Of a DNA stretch of 64,000 nucleotides, positions 44,294 to 53,971 are shown piece after piece (positions within the stretch are counted from its first letter, which is position 1; each line of letters begins with the position of its first letter). Below the pieces are notes generated by a model, which searched no databases, was not told the DNA's origin, and was given only the letters and a program-made list of their open reading frames with translations. This stretch comes from Desulfomonilia bacterium. Lineage in GTDB: Bacteria; Desulfobacterota; Desulfomonilia; UBA1062. Position numbers and translations under genes: made by a program. The stretch lies in the NCBI GenBank assembly GCA_036567785.1, contig DATCTV010000062.1, positions 186,001 to 250,000 of the forward strand. Reading direction: 5' to 3'.

Positions 44294-45226
44294 GTTCTTA
44301 TCAGATAGTTTCTTCAGTTCTCCAAACAGTTTCTTCTGCTCGGCACTCAATTGTGAAGGTAGTACAATCTTAATCTGTGCAAAAAGATCGCCTTTGTGTG
44401 AGAGTCCTCGTCCTTTAAATCTTAAGCGCTGTCCGGATGATATCCCGGCCGGGATTTTCAGTTTGACCTTGCCTTCAAGTGTTTCTATCTCCAGTGTCCC
44501 ACCAAGAGCCGCATCCCAGGGCATGACAGGCACATCCATGATCAGGTTTTCTCCCTCGATCTTGAATCTGCTGTCCGGCTGGATACGAAGTATCAGATAT
44601 AGATCTCCGGAACCTCCCGGGCCGGGGTTTCCCTGACCGGAGAGCCTTATTTTCATGCCGTCGTGGGCGCCTTTTGGAACTTTGAAATTAAGCCTTTTAA
44701 TGCCATTTGGCCCCTGAAGCGCGATTTCTTTTGTTACACCATTGTGAGCGTCTTCGAGCGATATTGATATTTCACTTTCTATATCGCTGCCGACTGGCGC
44801 CTGCCTCCTGAATGAATGCTGTTCCGGTCTTCCTCCCATGCCGCCAAAACCGCCGAATAAGGTTTCAAAGAAATCCGAGAAGCCTCCTCCGGACGTATGT
44901 GGAGATCCGCCAAAATCAAACCTGAAAGATCTACCCTGTCCTCTTTGCCCTCCGAAATTAAAGAATTCCTCAAAACCCGGTGGTGGTGAAAAATCCTGTC
45001 CCTGCTGCCAGTTGCTGCCAAGGGCATCATATCTTGCCCTTTTTTCAGGATCGCTCAAGACTTCATGCGCCTCGTTGATTTCCTTGAATCTCTGTTCGGC
45101 ATTAGGATCATCTTTGCAGGTATCAGGGTGGCATTTCCTGGCGAGTTTTCTATAGGACTTCTTGATCTCATCAGGCGATGCATCTCTTTCAACGCCAAGA
45201 ATTTTATAATAGTCTTTATATTCCAC
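44282..45226 (-). CDS. CbpA/DnaJ-type co-chaperone
   Basis: A 314-residue DnaJ-family protein with an N-terminal J domain (DYYKILGV, then the HPD motif in KCHPDTCK), a Gly/Phe-rich linker (about 80-125) and the two C-terminal substrate-binding beta domains. It has no zinc-finger domain, which makes it the CbpA (DnaJ class II) type. It stimulates DnaK. Upstream on the same strand lie the polyprenyl synthase and CoA-transferase genes. Confidence 0.9.
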   Translation of the reverse strand: MEYKDYYKILGVERDASPDEIKKSYRKLARKCHPDTCKDDPNAEQRFKEINEAHEVLSDPEKRARYDALGSNWQQGQDFSPPPGFEEFFNFGGQRGQGRSFRFDFGGSPHTSGGGFSDFFETLFGGFGGMGGRPEQHSFRRQAPVGSDIESEISISLEDAHNGVTKEIALQGPNGIKRLNFKVPKGAHDGMKIRLSGQGNPGPGGSGDLYLILRIQPDSRFKIEGENLIMDVPVMPWDAALGGTLEIETLEGKVKLKIPAGISSGQRLRFKGRGLSHKGDLFAQIKIVLPSQLSAEQKKLFGELKKLSDKNKSE

Positions 45227-45360
45227 TTTCCTGTCTCCTTTGACAGCATAAACGATCTTTTATTATTGAATTAGTTACTAATGAAGCAGAAATCAATAAC
45301 CATGTAAAACTTTAGCCCGGAAATTCATGAGAACTGCTTTCAAACGGGTGGGGTAAAGGA

Positions 45361-46281
45361 TTAAAGCCTGGTTTCTATCGGGCCAAGTATGATCTCGGGA
45401 AGTTTCAGGATTCTGTCTGTCAGAAAACCGGCCTGTTTTATTGCGGAAATTGCATAATCCAAATATTCAACAACCGTTTTCCTGCATCTGTTCAGAATAT
45501 CATTGCCAAGCCCCGGCATAATAATATTGCGCCATTTTACAGGATCTTCGGTTGCAGAAAGATCGGAAATAATGTCAGGTCTTTCATTGAAAAGATAAAT
45601 AAGGGGAAGTGTTGATTTGCGTTCGAAAATATCATTGCAGGCATCCTTGTCATCATCTTTCAAAGGATAGACATTTATTACATCGTCAACAATCTGGAAT
45701 GCCATGCCAATGCTCTTCCCAAAATCGGATAGCGCCACAATTCTGACCGGATCCAGATCGGCTATGAGTCCGGGTGTTATTGTGCAAAGCTCAAACAGCG
45801 ATGCTGTTTTCAGGTAGATTATATCAAGGTATGTATTGATGTTGTTATGAAAAGATGCAGCATATTCTATTTCCTTCAATTCCCCTTCAGCCATTTTTTT
45901 TATTGTTCTGACGATTGACTGAGCGATTCTGATATTTCCAATGGAAAAAACTATATCCAATGCCGTGGCTGAAAGAAAATCGCCTGCAAGCAGGGCGGGT
46001 TTGTCACCGTATACCTGATTGGCGGTCGGCTTGAACCGTCTGATTTCGGTTCCATCAACGACGTCGTCATGAAGAAGGCTTGCAGTATGAAGAATCTCGA
46101 CAGAATAGGCCATGGGCATTATTTTTTCAGGATCGACGCCTACAGCCTCACCCATCATGAGAACAAGTTTGGGTCTTAACCGTTTTCCTCCCGATCCAAG
46201 AATATAACCGGCAATTTCACCTGTAAGCCTGCTTGAGCTTATTGTGATGTCTAATAATCCCTTTTCAAACTCTTTATTCAT
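45361..46281 (-). CDS. polyprenyl diphosphate synthase (IspB/IspA family)
   Basis: A 306-residue trans-prenyltransferase that lengthens isoprenoid diphosphates, most likely for the quinone side chain or lipid carriers. The GGKRLRP substrate motif and the first Asp-rich motif (LLHDDVVD) are normal. The second Asp-rich motif reads FQIVDDVIN, with Asn where the family usually has the third Asp of DDxxD. It keeps STLPLIYLF after it. No ribosome site is clear. Product length cannot be read with certainty. Confidence 0.88.
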   Translation of the reverse strand: MNKEFEKGLLDITISSSRLTGEIAGYILGSGGKRLRPKLVLMMGEAVGVDPEKIMPMAYSVEILHTASLLHDDVVDGTEIRRFKPTANQVYGDKPALLAGDFLSATALDIVFSIGNIRIAQSIVRTIKKMAEGELKEIEYAASFHNNINTYLDIIYLKTASLFELCTITPGLIADLDPVRIVALSDFGKSIGMAFQIVDDVINVYPLKDDDKDACNDIFERKSTLPLIYLFNERPDIISDLSATEDPVKWRNIIMPGLGNDILNRCRKTVVEYLDYAISAIKQAGFLTDRILKLPEIILGPIETRL

Positions 46282-46331
46282 TCGGTGAAGCTATACCAGA
46301 GCAGGCAGGTCATAGCAATTTAAAACATAAC

Positions 46332-48206
46332 TCAAAACTGCTCTGTTTTGTAAAAGGACAGGTCCAGTTCCGCAGTACAAACACGGTTTGTTATGCTCTG
46401 TCTGAGAGGAAGACCGGTTTTGCCGAAAACCTTCAGCATCTGCATGTTGTCCTCCCATATGTAAGCAATCATTTTTTTGAAGCCAAGGTCATGTGCGATT
46501 CCAAGAATGTATTTCAAAAGAAACGTTCCTATTCCTATGTTCTGCCAGTTCGGATGAACCATGGCGGCAAACTCGCAAACATCATCCATATCCTCTTTCG
46601 TCTCACGTGCAATATGAGCCACGGCTATTATGCCTTCTTCTTTCAGGTTTGAAAGGGTTACCACCAGTGCCATGGAATTAATGTAATCGGAACTGACAAG
46701 TGGCTGAGCCTGCTGGTGATGCAATGCGGAAACATTTCTCAAAAACCTGTAAAATTTGTCATGCCGGCTCATTGCATAAAAAAGGTCCTGGATGCCCCTT
46801 TCATCAGTAACTTTAATCGGGCGGACCAAAAGCTTTTCTCCTCCCATGAAAAGTTCCTTTTCATATTTTTCGGGATACAAAGTGTTGTCAGGAGGTAAAA
46901 ACTGGTCCTTATAAACGTAGTTCAGTCGTTTTGCTTCCTGAAGGAGCCATGACCTGAATTTCGGGTGAGCAATCGTTATCAGCGCCAATGATCTTTCTCT
47001 GATGGATTTGCCAAATAGATCGGCATGTCCGAATTCAGTCACGACATAGTGTATATCGGCCTGGGTGGTAATGATTCCTATCTTATTATCTGAGAACTCG
47101 GGGACGATTCTGGAAAATTTTCCATCACGTGAAGTTGACCTTAATGCAATAATACCTTTTCCCCCCTCGGTGAGCATGGCGGTTCTGTTGAATGTTGCAT
47201 GTCCAAGGGCACCGAAATACCCGAAATTATCACTCATGCCTACGCATGACTGTCCTGTAAGATCTATTTCCACAGCACCGTTTATGGCCACCATTTTCTT
47301 ATGCGAAAGAATATTCTGGGGATCTGTCGTATAACTTAGATTTTTAATTTCCACGCTTGGATTGTCATTTACGAAATCAAAGATCTTTGATGTTCCGATG
47401 CAGAAGCTGGCAACTGTTTTACCGTTGTCGATATCTTTTTTGATGTTTGTAATGACACCGCTATCCATAAGATCGCAGATTTCATCTGTAATGATTTCAG
47501 AATGAACGCCAAGATCCTTTTTGTTTTTAAGCGCCCGCAGAGCGGAATTCGGTATTCGGCCGAATCCGACCTGTATGGTTGAACCGTCATCAATCAGCCT
47601 GGCGATGTTTTCACCGACCTTGATAGTTTCGGAATCCTGTTCATCCTGAGGTATTTCCAGCAAAGGTTCATCCTTTTCGATTATATAATCCACTTTGCTT
47701 ATATGTACAAACCCGTCACCAAAGCTCCTTGGCATGCGGGAGTTGACCTGTGCAATAATGACGTCTGCTTTTTCAATTATAATTTTAGCCAGGTCTACTG
47801 TTATGCCAAGGCTCATAAAACCATGTTTGTCAGGAAGTCCCAGCTGGATGATAGCAGTATTAATCCGTATATAGCCCTGGGAAAACAGCTTGATAAGACC
47901 TGTTGAAGAAAGCGGCATATGATCGGCGCTTCCTTCCTCGTAAGCAGAACTGACTTTAGAAGAAATAAAAAATGATTTGATCCTGAAACGTGAGCCGTAT
48001 TCACCGCCGAAATCTGAATATCCCCTTAATGGAATGGATGTATATATTTCAACATCGCTTAATTCCCTGTTTTCGAGAATGAGTTCCTTAACGAGATATT
48101 GGGGTTCACTGCATCCGGTTTCAATATATACCCTAGAACCTGGACGGATTATGTCTTTTATCTGTTTCGGGGTAACTTTTTTTCTTTCATATTCATCTTT
48201 CCACAA
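46332..48206 (-). CDS. acetyl-CoA hydrolase/CoA-transferase fused to GNAT acetyltransferase
   Basis: A 624-residue fusion. Residues about 1-440 are an acetyl-CoA hydrolase / 4-hydroxybutyrate CoA-transferase family protein (IRPGSRVYIETGCSEPQ, IQVGFGRIPNSALRAL, SYTTDPQNILSHKKMVAING). Residues about 450-624 are a GNAT N-acetyltransferase with the acetyl-CoA loop HPNWQNIGIGTFLL. The same architecture is known in other anaerobic bacteria. The start is a TTG at 48206, chosen because AAGGAGG lies 5 nt before it; no ATG is near. It may couple acyl-CoA turnover to protein acylation (inferred). Confidence 0.9.
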   Translation of the reverse strand: MWKDEYERKKVTPKQIKDIIRPGSRVYIETGCSEPQYLVKELILENRELSDVEIYTSIPLRGYSDFGGEYGSRFRIKSFFISSKVSSAYEEGSADHMPLSSTGLIKLFSQGYIRINTAIIQLGLPDKHGFMSLGITVDLAKIIIEKADVIIAQVNSRMPRSFGDGFVHISKVDYIIEKDEPLLEIPQDEQDSETIKVGENIARLIDDGSTIQVGFGRIPNSALRALKNKKDLGVHSEIITDEICDLMDSGVITNIKKDIDNGKTVASFCIGTSKIFDFVNDNPSVEIKNLSYTTDPQNILSHKKMVAINGAVEIDLTGQSCVGMSDNFGYFGALGHATFNRTAMLTEGGKGIIALRSTSRDGKFSRIVPEFSDNKIGIITTQADIHYVVTEFGHADLFGKSIRERSLALITIAHPKFRSWLLQEAKRLNYVYKDQFLPPDNTLYPEKYEKELFMGGEKLLVRPIKVTDERGIQDLFYAMSRHDKFYRFLRNVSALHHQQAQPLVSSDYINSMALVVTLSNLKEEGIIAVAHIARETKEDMDDVCEFAAMVHPNWQNIGIGTFLLKYILGIAHDLGFKKMIAYIWEDNMQMLKVFGKTGLPLRQSITNRVCTAELDLSFYKTEQF

Positions 48207-48254
48207 AACTGCCTCCTTAATCTCATTAGATATTGTATTAACACTTCCCTTATA

Positions 48255-49016
48255 TCAGGCTGTTAAAGGCAGACTGTATTCGTTCAGGGTTTCCTCAATG
48301 ATTCTCCTGACCTTCTGGAGGAGAATATCCTTGTCATTGTCGGAATAAGCGCTTGTATCGATGGGATCTCCTATTATTATCTTCAGAATTCCTGGCCGTA
48401 TCCTGATTGCTCTTTTGGGAAGAAGACGGTAACTGCCGATTATTGCAACAGGGATGATTGGAAGTTTTGCCTTCAGTGCAAGGACAACACCGCCCTTTTT
48501 GAAGGTTTGAAGGATACCGTCTGAACTGCGGGTTCCTTCTGCGAAAAAGAATGCGCTGATGCCGTTCTTTAAATCCTTTATTGATTTGTTTATAGTTTCC
48601 ACGGCCTTCGTGTGATCTGATCTGTCAATGAAAATCATTCGTCCAAGTTTGGCTGCCCATCCGAATATCGGAATTTTTGCAAGCGAGCTCTTGCCTATGA
48701 ATCTGAGAGTTTGCGGTATAACCAGTATTACTGCGAGAGGGTCGAGATTACTGGCATGATTTGATATGAAAACATATGATTTTTCATGCACGAACTTTTC
48801 AAGTCCGATCACTTGAATTTTAACCCTGTTGGTCTTCATGATGAGCCAGGACCAGGCGCATCCCAATTTGAACGGAAGTTTTCCCGTTTTGCTTACCAGT
48901 GCAATAAATATTACCGGAATACCGAGTAAAATCGTATAGATGACAGTTGTAACTGTTGTCCACAACGCCATGACGCCGTCTGTTATTTTTCTGAACAGTT
49001 TGTTCATGATGGGCAT
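48255..49016 (-). CDS. 1-acyl-sn-glycerol-3-phosphate acyltransferase (PlsC family, copy 1)
   Basis: A 253-residue membrane acyltransferase of phospholipid synthesis. The catalytic NHASNLDPLAV (NHxxxxD) motif and the substrate-binding FAEGTRSSDG motif are intact, with an N-terminal membrane helix. A related copy is at 61417-62193. Divergent from the thiamine operon and probably cotranscribed with the CoA-transferase gene 48 nt downstream. Confidence 0.92.
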   Translation of the reverse strand: MPIMNKLFRKITDGVMALWTTVTTVIYTILLGIPVIFIALVSKTGKLPFKLGCAWSWLIMKTNRVKIQVIGLEKFVHEKSYVFISNHASNLDPLAVILVIPQTLRFIGKSSLAKIPIFGWAAKLGRMIFIDRSDHTKAVETINKSIKDLKNGISAFFFAEGTRSSDGILQTFKKGGVVLALKAKLPIIPVAIIGSYRLLPKRAIRIRPGILKIIIGDPIDTSAYSDNDKDILLQKVRRIIEETLNEYSLPLTA

Positions 49017-49061
49017 ATTATGATTAAGATGGATATTTTATTCAATATTAAAAACGTGAGA

Positions 49062-49090
49062 TTGACACTGTCCGGTAATGATTATATCAG
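49062..49090 (+). promoter_or_regulatory. likely promoter of the thi4-pyrD gene cluster
   Basis: TTGACA (49062-49067), 17 nt, TATCAG (49085-49090). The leader to the thi4 ATG would be only about 20 nt, too short for a TPP riboswitch, and no THI-box text is present. Confidence 0.55.
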
Positions 49091-49118
49091 GGCATAATAA
49101 ATTTCTGGAGGATGCCTC

Positions 49119-49889
49119 ATGCTTAATGAGATTACGATAACAAGGGCCATACTTGACACATATTTCAAGAAGATAAAAGACGCATTGGACATTGATGTGG
49201 CAATTGTCGGTGGAGGCCCTTCAGGACTTGTCTGCGGATATTATCTGGCAAAAGCCGGGAAAAAAGTCGCCATGTTCGAGAGGAAACTTGCAGTTGGTGG
49301 CGGTATGTGGGGCGGCGGCATGATGTTCAATGAAATAGTGGTTCAAGATGCCGCTAAAACAATTATTGATGAATTCGGTATGAAATCTGAAAATTACGAG
49401 GAAGAGTATTATACAATAGATGCCGTTGAAGCGGTTTCTGCCCTTATATATAAATCTGTCAGTGCGGGGCTTAAGATATTTAACCTTGTTTCAATGGAGG
49501 ACGTTGTCTTTAAAAGCGGAAAAGTATGCGGGCTTGTCATAAACTGGACGCCCGTTGAGCTTAACAGGCTTCATGTTGACCCTCTGACCATTCATTCAAA
49601 ATATGTGCTTGATGCAACAGGGCATCCCGCTGAAGTTGTCGGGGTGCTTATCAAGAAAATGGGGGTAAAGCTCAATACTCCTACAGGCGGAATAATGGGG
49701 GAGAAATCAATGGATGCAGATATGGGTGAGATGCATACTGTTGAAAACACCCGTGAATGCTTTCCGGGGCTATATGTTTCAGGGATGGCCGCGAATGCTG
49801 TTTACGGCGGATACAGAATGGGTCCGGTGTTCGGCGGGATGCTTCTGTCAGGCAAAAAAGCCGCCACTTTGATATTGGAAAACCTTTAA
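49119..49889 (+). CDS. thi4: Thi4-type thiazole synthase, His (non-suicide) form
   Basis: A 256-residue Thi4 family protein that makes the thiazole of thiamine from NAD and glycine. It has GGGPSG at 31-36 for NAD binding, [18 protein letters not shown] and the C-terminal [20 protein letters not shown]. The residue that is the sulfur-donating Cys in yeast Thi4 is His152 here (NRLHVDPL), as in Methanocaldococcus Thi4. Such enzymes use free sulfide and turn over repeatedly, which fits an anaerobe. GGAGG precedes the ATG. First gene of a nine-gene cluster; its TAA overlaps the next ATG. Confidence 0.93.
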   Translation: MLNEITITRAILDTYFKKIKDALDIDVAIVGGGPSGLVCGYYLAKAGKKVAMFERKLAVGGGMWGGGMMFNEIVVQDAAKTIIDEFGMKSENYEEEYYTIDAVEAVSALIYKSVSAGLKIFNLVSMEDVVFKSGKVCGLVINWTPVELNRLHVDPLTIHSKYVLDATGHPAEVVGVLIKKMGVKLNTPTGGIMGEKSMDADMGEMHTVENTRECFPGLYVSGMAANAVYGGYRMGPVFGGMLLSGKKAATLILENL

Positions 49890-50908
49890 TGAATGACGGG
49901 ATTGACCGCATAATAGATGCAAATATAAACCGCGTGACCGAAGGTCTTCGTGTGGTTGAAGACATATTCAGGTACAGCATCGTATCAGATGAGATACAGC
50001 AGCGGCTGAAAGACTTGCGCCATAATCTTGTAACTGTTGTCGACAGAGGGGATGTTATCCTGGCAAGAAACTCTCTTGATGATGTCGGTTACTTATCCAG
50101 CGGTGCGAACGAGTACAATAGATCAGAACCGGGCGATATCGTTTCGGCAAACCTCAAGAGGGCGGAAGAGGGATTGAGGGTGCTTGAAGAGGTGTACAAA
50201 ATAGGGAAGAAGGACAAATCGTCCTTAATGAAAAAGCTCAGGTATGAGTTATATGAGCTTGAAAAAAAAGCTTATGCCAAAATGAAAAGGAAGCTTCTGC
50301 CAAAAGGCCTTTATCTTGTGATGACAAATCCCAGAACGGGATATGAGGATATTGCTCTTTTGGCTGTAAAGGCGGGTTTGCCTGTAATACAGATAAGGCA
50401 GAAAAAAGGGTCTGACAGGGAACTGATGAACATAGCCTTCAAGATAAGGGAAATAACCTCAGGCACGAAGACGCTGTTTATAGTCAATGACAGACTGGAT
50501 ATTGCGAGGATGTGTAATGCAGACGGTGTGCATCTCGGACAGGATGATATCGAGCCGGGAAGGGCAAAAGATTTCCTCGGAGATAATTTCATGATAGGGC
50601 TTTCGACACATAACCTGTCTCAGGTGGAAAAGGCGCAGAACGAGCCCTTGGATTACATAGGATTCGGGCCGATCTGGGAGACGGATTCGAAAGAAAGACC
50701 AGATCCCGTGACAGGGGTTGAAAAATTAAGAAAAGCAGTGGAGAAATCGCATCATCCGGTGGTTGCCATAGGTGGAATAAACAGGGATAATGTAGGAGAA
50801 CTAAAGGGAACAGGCATAAACAACATCGCTGTTATCAGAGCAGTTCAGGATGCAATGGATCCTTATGCGGAGATGACTTTCCTGAATAATTTTGGAGAAA
50901 ACATATGA
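49889..50908 (+). CDS. thiE: ThiD2-ThiE fusion (HMP-phosphate kinase-like / thiamine phosphate synthase)
   Basis: A 339-residue fusion. Residues 1-125 are the ThiD2 domain (IIDANINRVTEGLRVVEDI, LRHNLVTVVDRGD, VSANLKRAEEGLRVLEEVYK), thought to act as an HMP-phosphate kinase. Residues about 137-330 are thiamine phosphate synthase ThiE (IQIRQKKGSDRELM, FIVNDRLDIA, DGVHLGQDD, VAIGGIN). The start at 49889 overlaps the thi4 stop as TAATG; a longer frame to 49757 would overlap thi4 by 130 nt and is not needed. Its end overlaps thiC by 4 nt. Confidence 0.92.
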   Translation: MNDGIDRIIDANINRVTEGLRVVEDIFRYSIVSDEIQQRLKDLRHNLVTVVDRGDVILARNSLDDVGYLSSGANEYNRSEPGDIVSANLKRAEEGLRVLEEVYKIGKKDKSSLMKKLRYELYELEKKAYAKMKRKLLPKGLYLVMTNPRTGYEDIALLAVKAGLPVIQIRQKKGSDRELMNIAFKIREITSGTKTLFIVNDRLDIARMCNADGVHLGQDDIEPGRAKDFLGDNFMIGLSTHNLSQVEKAQNEPLDYIGFGPIWETDSKERPDPVTGVEKLRKAVEKSHHPVVAIGGINRDNVGELKGTGINNIAVIRAVQDAMDPYAEMTFLNNFGENI

Positions 50909-52185
50909 CACTGCTTGAAAATGCAAGAAAAGGGATAATAACGGATGAAATGACAGTGGTTGCCAGGTATGAGGGGCTCAGTCCCGAATATGTCAGGAAA
51001 GGGCTGGCTGAAGGAACCATTGTAATTCCGAAGAACAGCAAAAGAAATCTTGAGTACATAAGAGGAATTGGAAAAGGACTCAGGACTAAAATAAATGCTA
51101 ATATCGGTTCTTCTCCGTATCATATGGATATGAATGAGGAACTTAGAAAACTCAAGGCTGCCGTCGAGGCAGGCGCTGATTCCGTTATGGACCTTTCACT
51201 GGGATGCAGTCTTAATGCGATCAGGAAGAAGATAATAAAGGCCTCACCCGTAATGGTTGGCACGGTACCCATCTATCAGACTGCTTATGACCTGTCACGG
51301 AAGAAAAAAGACATTACCGATATGAGCATCAAAGATTTTCTCAAGACAGTTGAATCTCAGGCCAGAGAAGGTGTCGATTTCATGACGATACATTCCGGCG
51401 TCAATCTGAATGCACTGAATGCCCTCCAGCGGCAAAGCAGGATACTGGATGTCGTGAGCAGGGGCGGCGCATTCATGGTTTCTTGGATGAGAAAGAATTC
51501 AAAGGAATCTCCGTTATATGAATACTATGACGACATACTGGATATTCTTTCTGAATATGATGTCACGGTATCCCTCGGGGACGGTATGAGACCGGGATCG
51601 ATTGCGGATGCGACAGACCGCGCCCAGATAACAGAACTTGTAACGCTGGGCGAACTTGCGCAACGCGCCAGGGAGAAAGGTGTGCAGGCTATGATTGAAG
51701 GTCCGGGCCATGTACCACTTCACATGGTTGAAGAGAATATAAAACTACAGAAATCATTGTGCAAAGGGGCCCCGTTTTATGTACTTGGTCCTCTGGTGAC
51801 AGACTGTGCAAGCGGCTATGATCATATAGCGGGTGCAATAGGCGGAGCCCTTGCAGCTTATATGGGTGCTGACTTCCTGTGCTATGTAACGCCTGCAGAA
51901 CACCTGATGCTGCCTACGGTCGAACATGTGGTTGATGGAGTCATAGCGTCCAGGATTGCAGCCCATGCAGCCGACCTGGCAAAAGGTATGACATATGCAT
52001 GGGAGAGGGACATCGCCATGTCGAAGGCAAGAAAGGAACTTGACTGGGAAACCCAGATCGAACTTTCATTCAATCCTGAAAATGCAAAAAAGCTCAGGGA
52101 ATCAAGTGAAATCGGAAACTCCGATGTCTGTACCATGTGCGGCGAATTTTGTGCTATTAAAAGGATCAGAGAATCCGGTTTATAG
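50905..52185 (+). CDS. thiC: phosphomethylpyrimidine synthase ThiC
   Basis: A 426-residue radical SAM enzyme that rearranges aminoimidazole ribotide to HMP phosphate. It has the family text GTVPIYQTAYDL, FMTIHSGVN, GDGMRPGSIADATDRAQ and EGPGHVPLHM. The C-terminal iron-sulfur cysteines are Cys409, Cys412 and Cys416 in CTMCGEFC, a C-x2-C-x3-C spacing, one residue tighter than the CX2CX4C of E. coli ThiC. The short form (about 430 residues) is typical of archaea and many anaerobes. ATGA overlap with thiE. Confidence 0.95.
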   Translation: MTLLENARKGIITDEMTVVARYEGLSPEYVRKGLAEGTIVIPKNSKRNLEYIRGIGKGLRTKINANIGSSPYHMDMNEELRKLKAAVEAGADSVMDLSLGCSLNAIRKKIIKASPVMVGTVPIYQTAYDLSRKKKDITDMSIKDFLKTVESQAREGVDFMTIHSGVNLNALNALQRQSRILDVVSRGGAFMVSWMRKNSKESPLYEYYDDILDILSEYDVTVSLGDGMRPGSIADATDRAQITELVTLGELAQRAREKGVQAMIEGPGHVPLHMVEENIKLQKSLCKGAPFYVLGPLVTDCASGYDHIAGAIGGALAAYMGADFLCYVTPAEHLMLPTVEHVVDGVIASRIAAHAADLAKGMTYAWERDIAMSKARKELDWETQIELSFNPENAKKLRESSEIGNSDVCTMCGEFCAIKRIRESGL

Positions 52186-52197
52186 GCAGGAGAGTGT

Positions 52198-53079
52198 ATG
52201 AAACAGCCCATATTCCTTATCGTTACAGGTTTGAGCGGTTCGGGAAAGTCCAGTGCGATGAAGGCGATAGAGGACGAGGGCTTTTTCTGCATGGACAATA
52301 TCCCGGTTGACATGCTTTCGAAGCTTGTCGAAATATATGATTTTGCATCCTTGAATCTGTCAAGGGTATGTTTCGGTGTCGATATCAGGGGTGGGGCGGA
52401 TGTGTTCGGCCAGATGGCTCCGCAGGCGATCCTGGCAATGAAGCAGACCATGCCCATTACTAAGCTTATATTCATAGAAAGCAAGACTGGCTCGCTGCTG
52501 AACAGATTCAAGGAGACCAGGAGACGCCATCCTCTCAGCGATAATTACCCCAATCTGCTTGAGGCCATTGAAGCCGAACGGGAGATTATGACTCCCATCA
52601 AAGACATGGCTGATTTCGTGATTGATTCTACCAGTCTTAATGTCCATGAATTTGCCGGGCGTATTAAAGAGATAATGAAAAGGATCATTGCATCGAAAGG
52701 CATGTATGTTGAGGTCAGGTCATTCGGATTCAAAAAAGGCATTCCTCTTGATGCCGACATCGTCCTGGATGTCAGGTATCTCCCGAATCCTCATTTTGTT
52801 GAGAATCTGATGAAAAAAACCGGACTTGATCCTGATGTCAAGGATTGGCTCAACTCGCACAAGGTCTATACAGATTTCATAAAAAAAACCAAGGGCTTCA
52901 TATCGTTCATATTACCTTTGTGCAGAAAAGAGGGGAGATCGTATCTGAATATTGCAATCGGCTGCACGGGTGGCAGGCACAGGTCGGTTGCAATAGCCGA
53001 GGAAATAGGACAGCTTGTTGAAAAAGCAAAGTTCAATTGCAAGGTTGTTCATCGAGAACTTACACAGGGAGGGCTCTAA
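52198..53079 (+). CDS. rapZ: RapZ/YvcJ nucleotide-binding RNase adapter protein
   Basis: A 293-residue P-loop protein. Walker A is GLSGSGKS (11-18); the family text EDEGFFCMDNIPVDML and, near the end, the GCTGGRHRSV motif are complete. In E. coli RapZ steers RNase E to a small RNA that controls amino sugar synthesis, and in many bacteria it sits beside PTS genes, as here. 12 nt after thiC; its TAA overlaps the next ATG. Confidence 0.95.
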   Translation: MKQPIFLIVTGLSGSGKSSAMKAIEDEGFFCMDNIPVDMLSKLVEIYDFASLNLSRVCFGVDIRGGADVFGQMAPQAILAMKQTMPITKLIFIESKTGSLLNRFKETRRRHPLSDNYPNLLEAIEAEREIMTPIKDMADFVIDSTSLNVHEFAGRIKEIMKRIIASKGMYVEVRSFGFKKGIPLDADIVLDVRYLPNPHFVENLMKKTGLDPDVKDWLNSHKVYTDFIKKTKGFISFILPLCRKEGRSYLNIAIGCTGGRHRSVAIAEEIGQLVEKAKFNCKVVHRELTQGGL

Positions 53080-53486
53080 TGGTCGGCATTCTTGTTGTTG
53101 CACATGGCAATCTTGCAGCGTCATTAATTGAAACTGCAGAGCTTATAGTAGGGCATGTTGACGGTGTGAAGGCATGTTCGTTCTGTCAGGGCAGTGATGT
53201 GGAGAAACTAAGAAAAATGCTGAAGACTTCCATCAGAGAAGTGAACACAGGCAATGGCGTAATAATCCTGACTGACATGTTCGGAGGAACTCCATCCAAT
53301 ATAAGCCTGTCGTTCCTTGAAGAAAATGTTGAGGTCATAACAGGTGTCAATCTCCCCATGTTGATCGGTGCAATAACGAAACGTGAAAGCAGATCAATAA
53401 AAGAAATGGCGCAATTGTTGAAAGAGAGCGGAATGAACAACATATATATAGCATCTGAAATACTGGCGCCTGCTGCGAAAAAGTAA
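53079..53486 (+). CDS. PTS mannose-family EIIA protein
   Basis: A 135-residue EIIA of the mannose family, the phosphate carrier between HPr and EIIB. The phosphorylated His is His9 in VVAHGNLA, and TDMFGGTPSN is the second family motif. The start overlaps the rapZ stop (TAATG). Together with rapZ it suggests a regulatory PTS typical of Desulfobacterota. Confidence 0.92.
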   Translation: MVGILVVAHGNLAASLIETAELIVGHVDGVKACSFCQGSDVEKLRKMLKTSIREVNTGNGVIILTDMFGGTPSNISLSFLEENVEVITGVNLPMLIGAITKRESRSIKEMAQLLKESGMNNIYIASEILAPAAKK

Positions 53487-53971
53487 TGAATATTGTTCTG
53501 ATAAGGATCGATGACAGGCTGATTCACGGCCAGATACTCGAATCATGGCTGCCTTATCTGAAAGCCCAGTGTGTTGTGGTTGCAAATGATACGCTTGCCG
53601 AAGACCAGTTCCAGATGGCTATACTGTCAATGGCTGTTCCAGAAAGAATCAAACTCAGAATGGTAGGCGTCGAAAGCGTAAAAGATCTCTCGGAAGACCC
53701 TGAACTTGTTAATAAAACGACCCTGATTATCGTGTCCTCTGTGCTTGATGCATACAGAATTGTACAAAATGGAATTCTGGCCAGGATAAATCTTGGCAAC
53801 ATGCGTTCATCCGGTGCTGATAAGCAGCTGATGTATTCGTTCTGGGTGAATGAAGATGATATCACGATGCTGAAAGAAATGATGGCGCAGGGGATATCGA
53901 TTAATCTTCAGTCTGTACCGAGGGAAAAAGAGATTGACATTAAACATATACTCGATACTTTAGGAGAATGA
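53486..53971 (+). CDS. PTS mannose/sorbose-family EIIB protein
   Basis: A 161-residue EIIB with the phosphorylation site His14 in RIDDRLIHGQI, and the family's VVANDTLAEDQFQM stretch. It would take phosphate from EIIA and pass it to a sugar at EIIC/EIID. Start TAATG with EIIA; the end overlaps EIIC by 4 nt. Confidence 0.92.
   Translation: MNIVLIRIDDRLIHGQILESWLPYLKAQCVVVANDTLAEDQFQMAILSMAVPERIKLRMVGVESVKDLSEDPELVNKTTLIIVSSVLDAYRIVQNGILARINLGNMRSSGADKQLMYSFWVNEDDITMLKEMMAQGISINLQSVPREKEIDIKHILDTLGE

Noticed and set aside
49017-49118. TPP riboswitch before thi4.
   Set aside because: The gap is only 102 bases, contains a promoter-like pair close to the start, and has no THI-box motifs.
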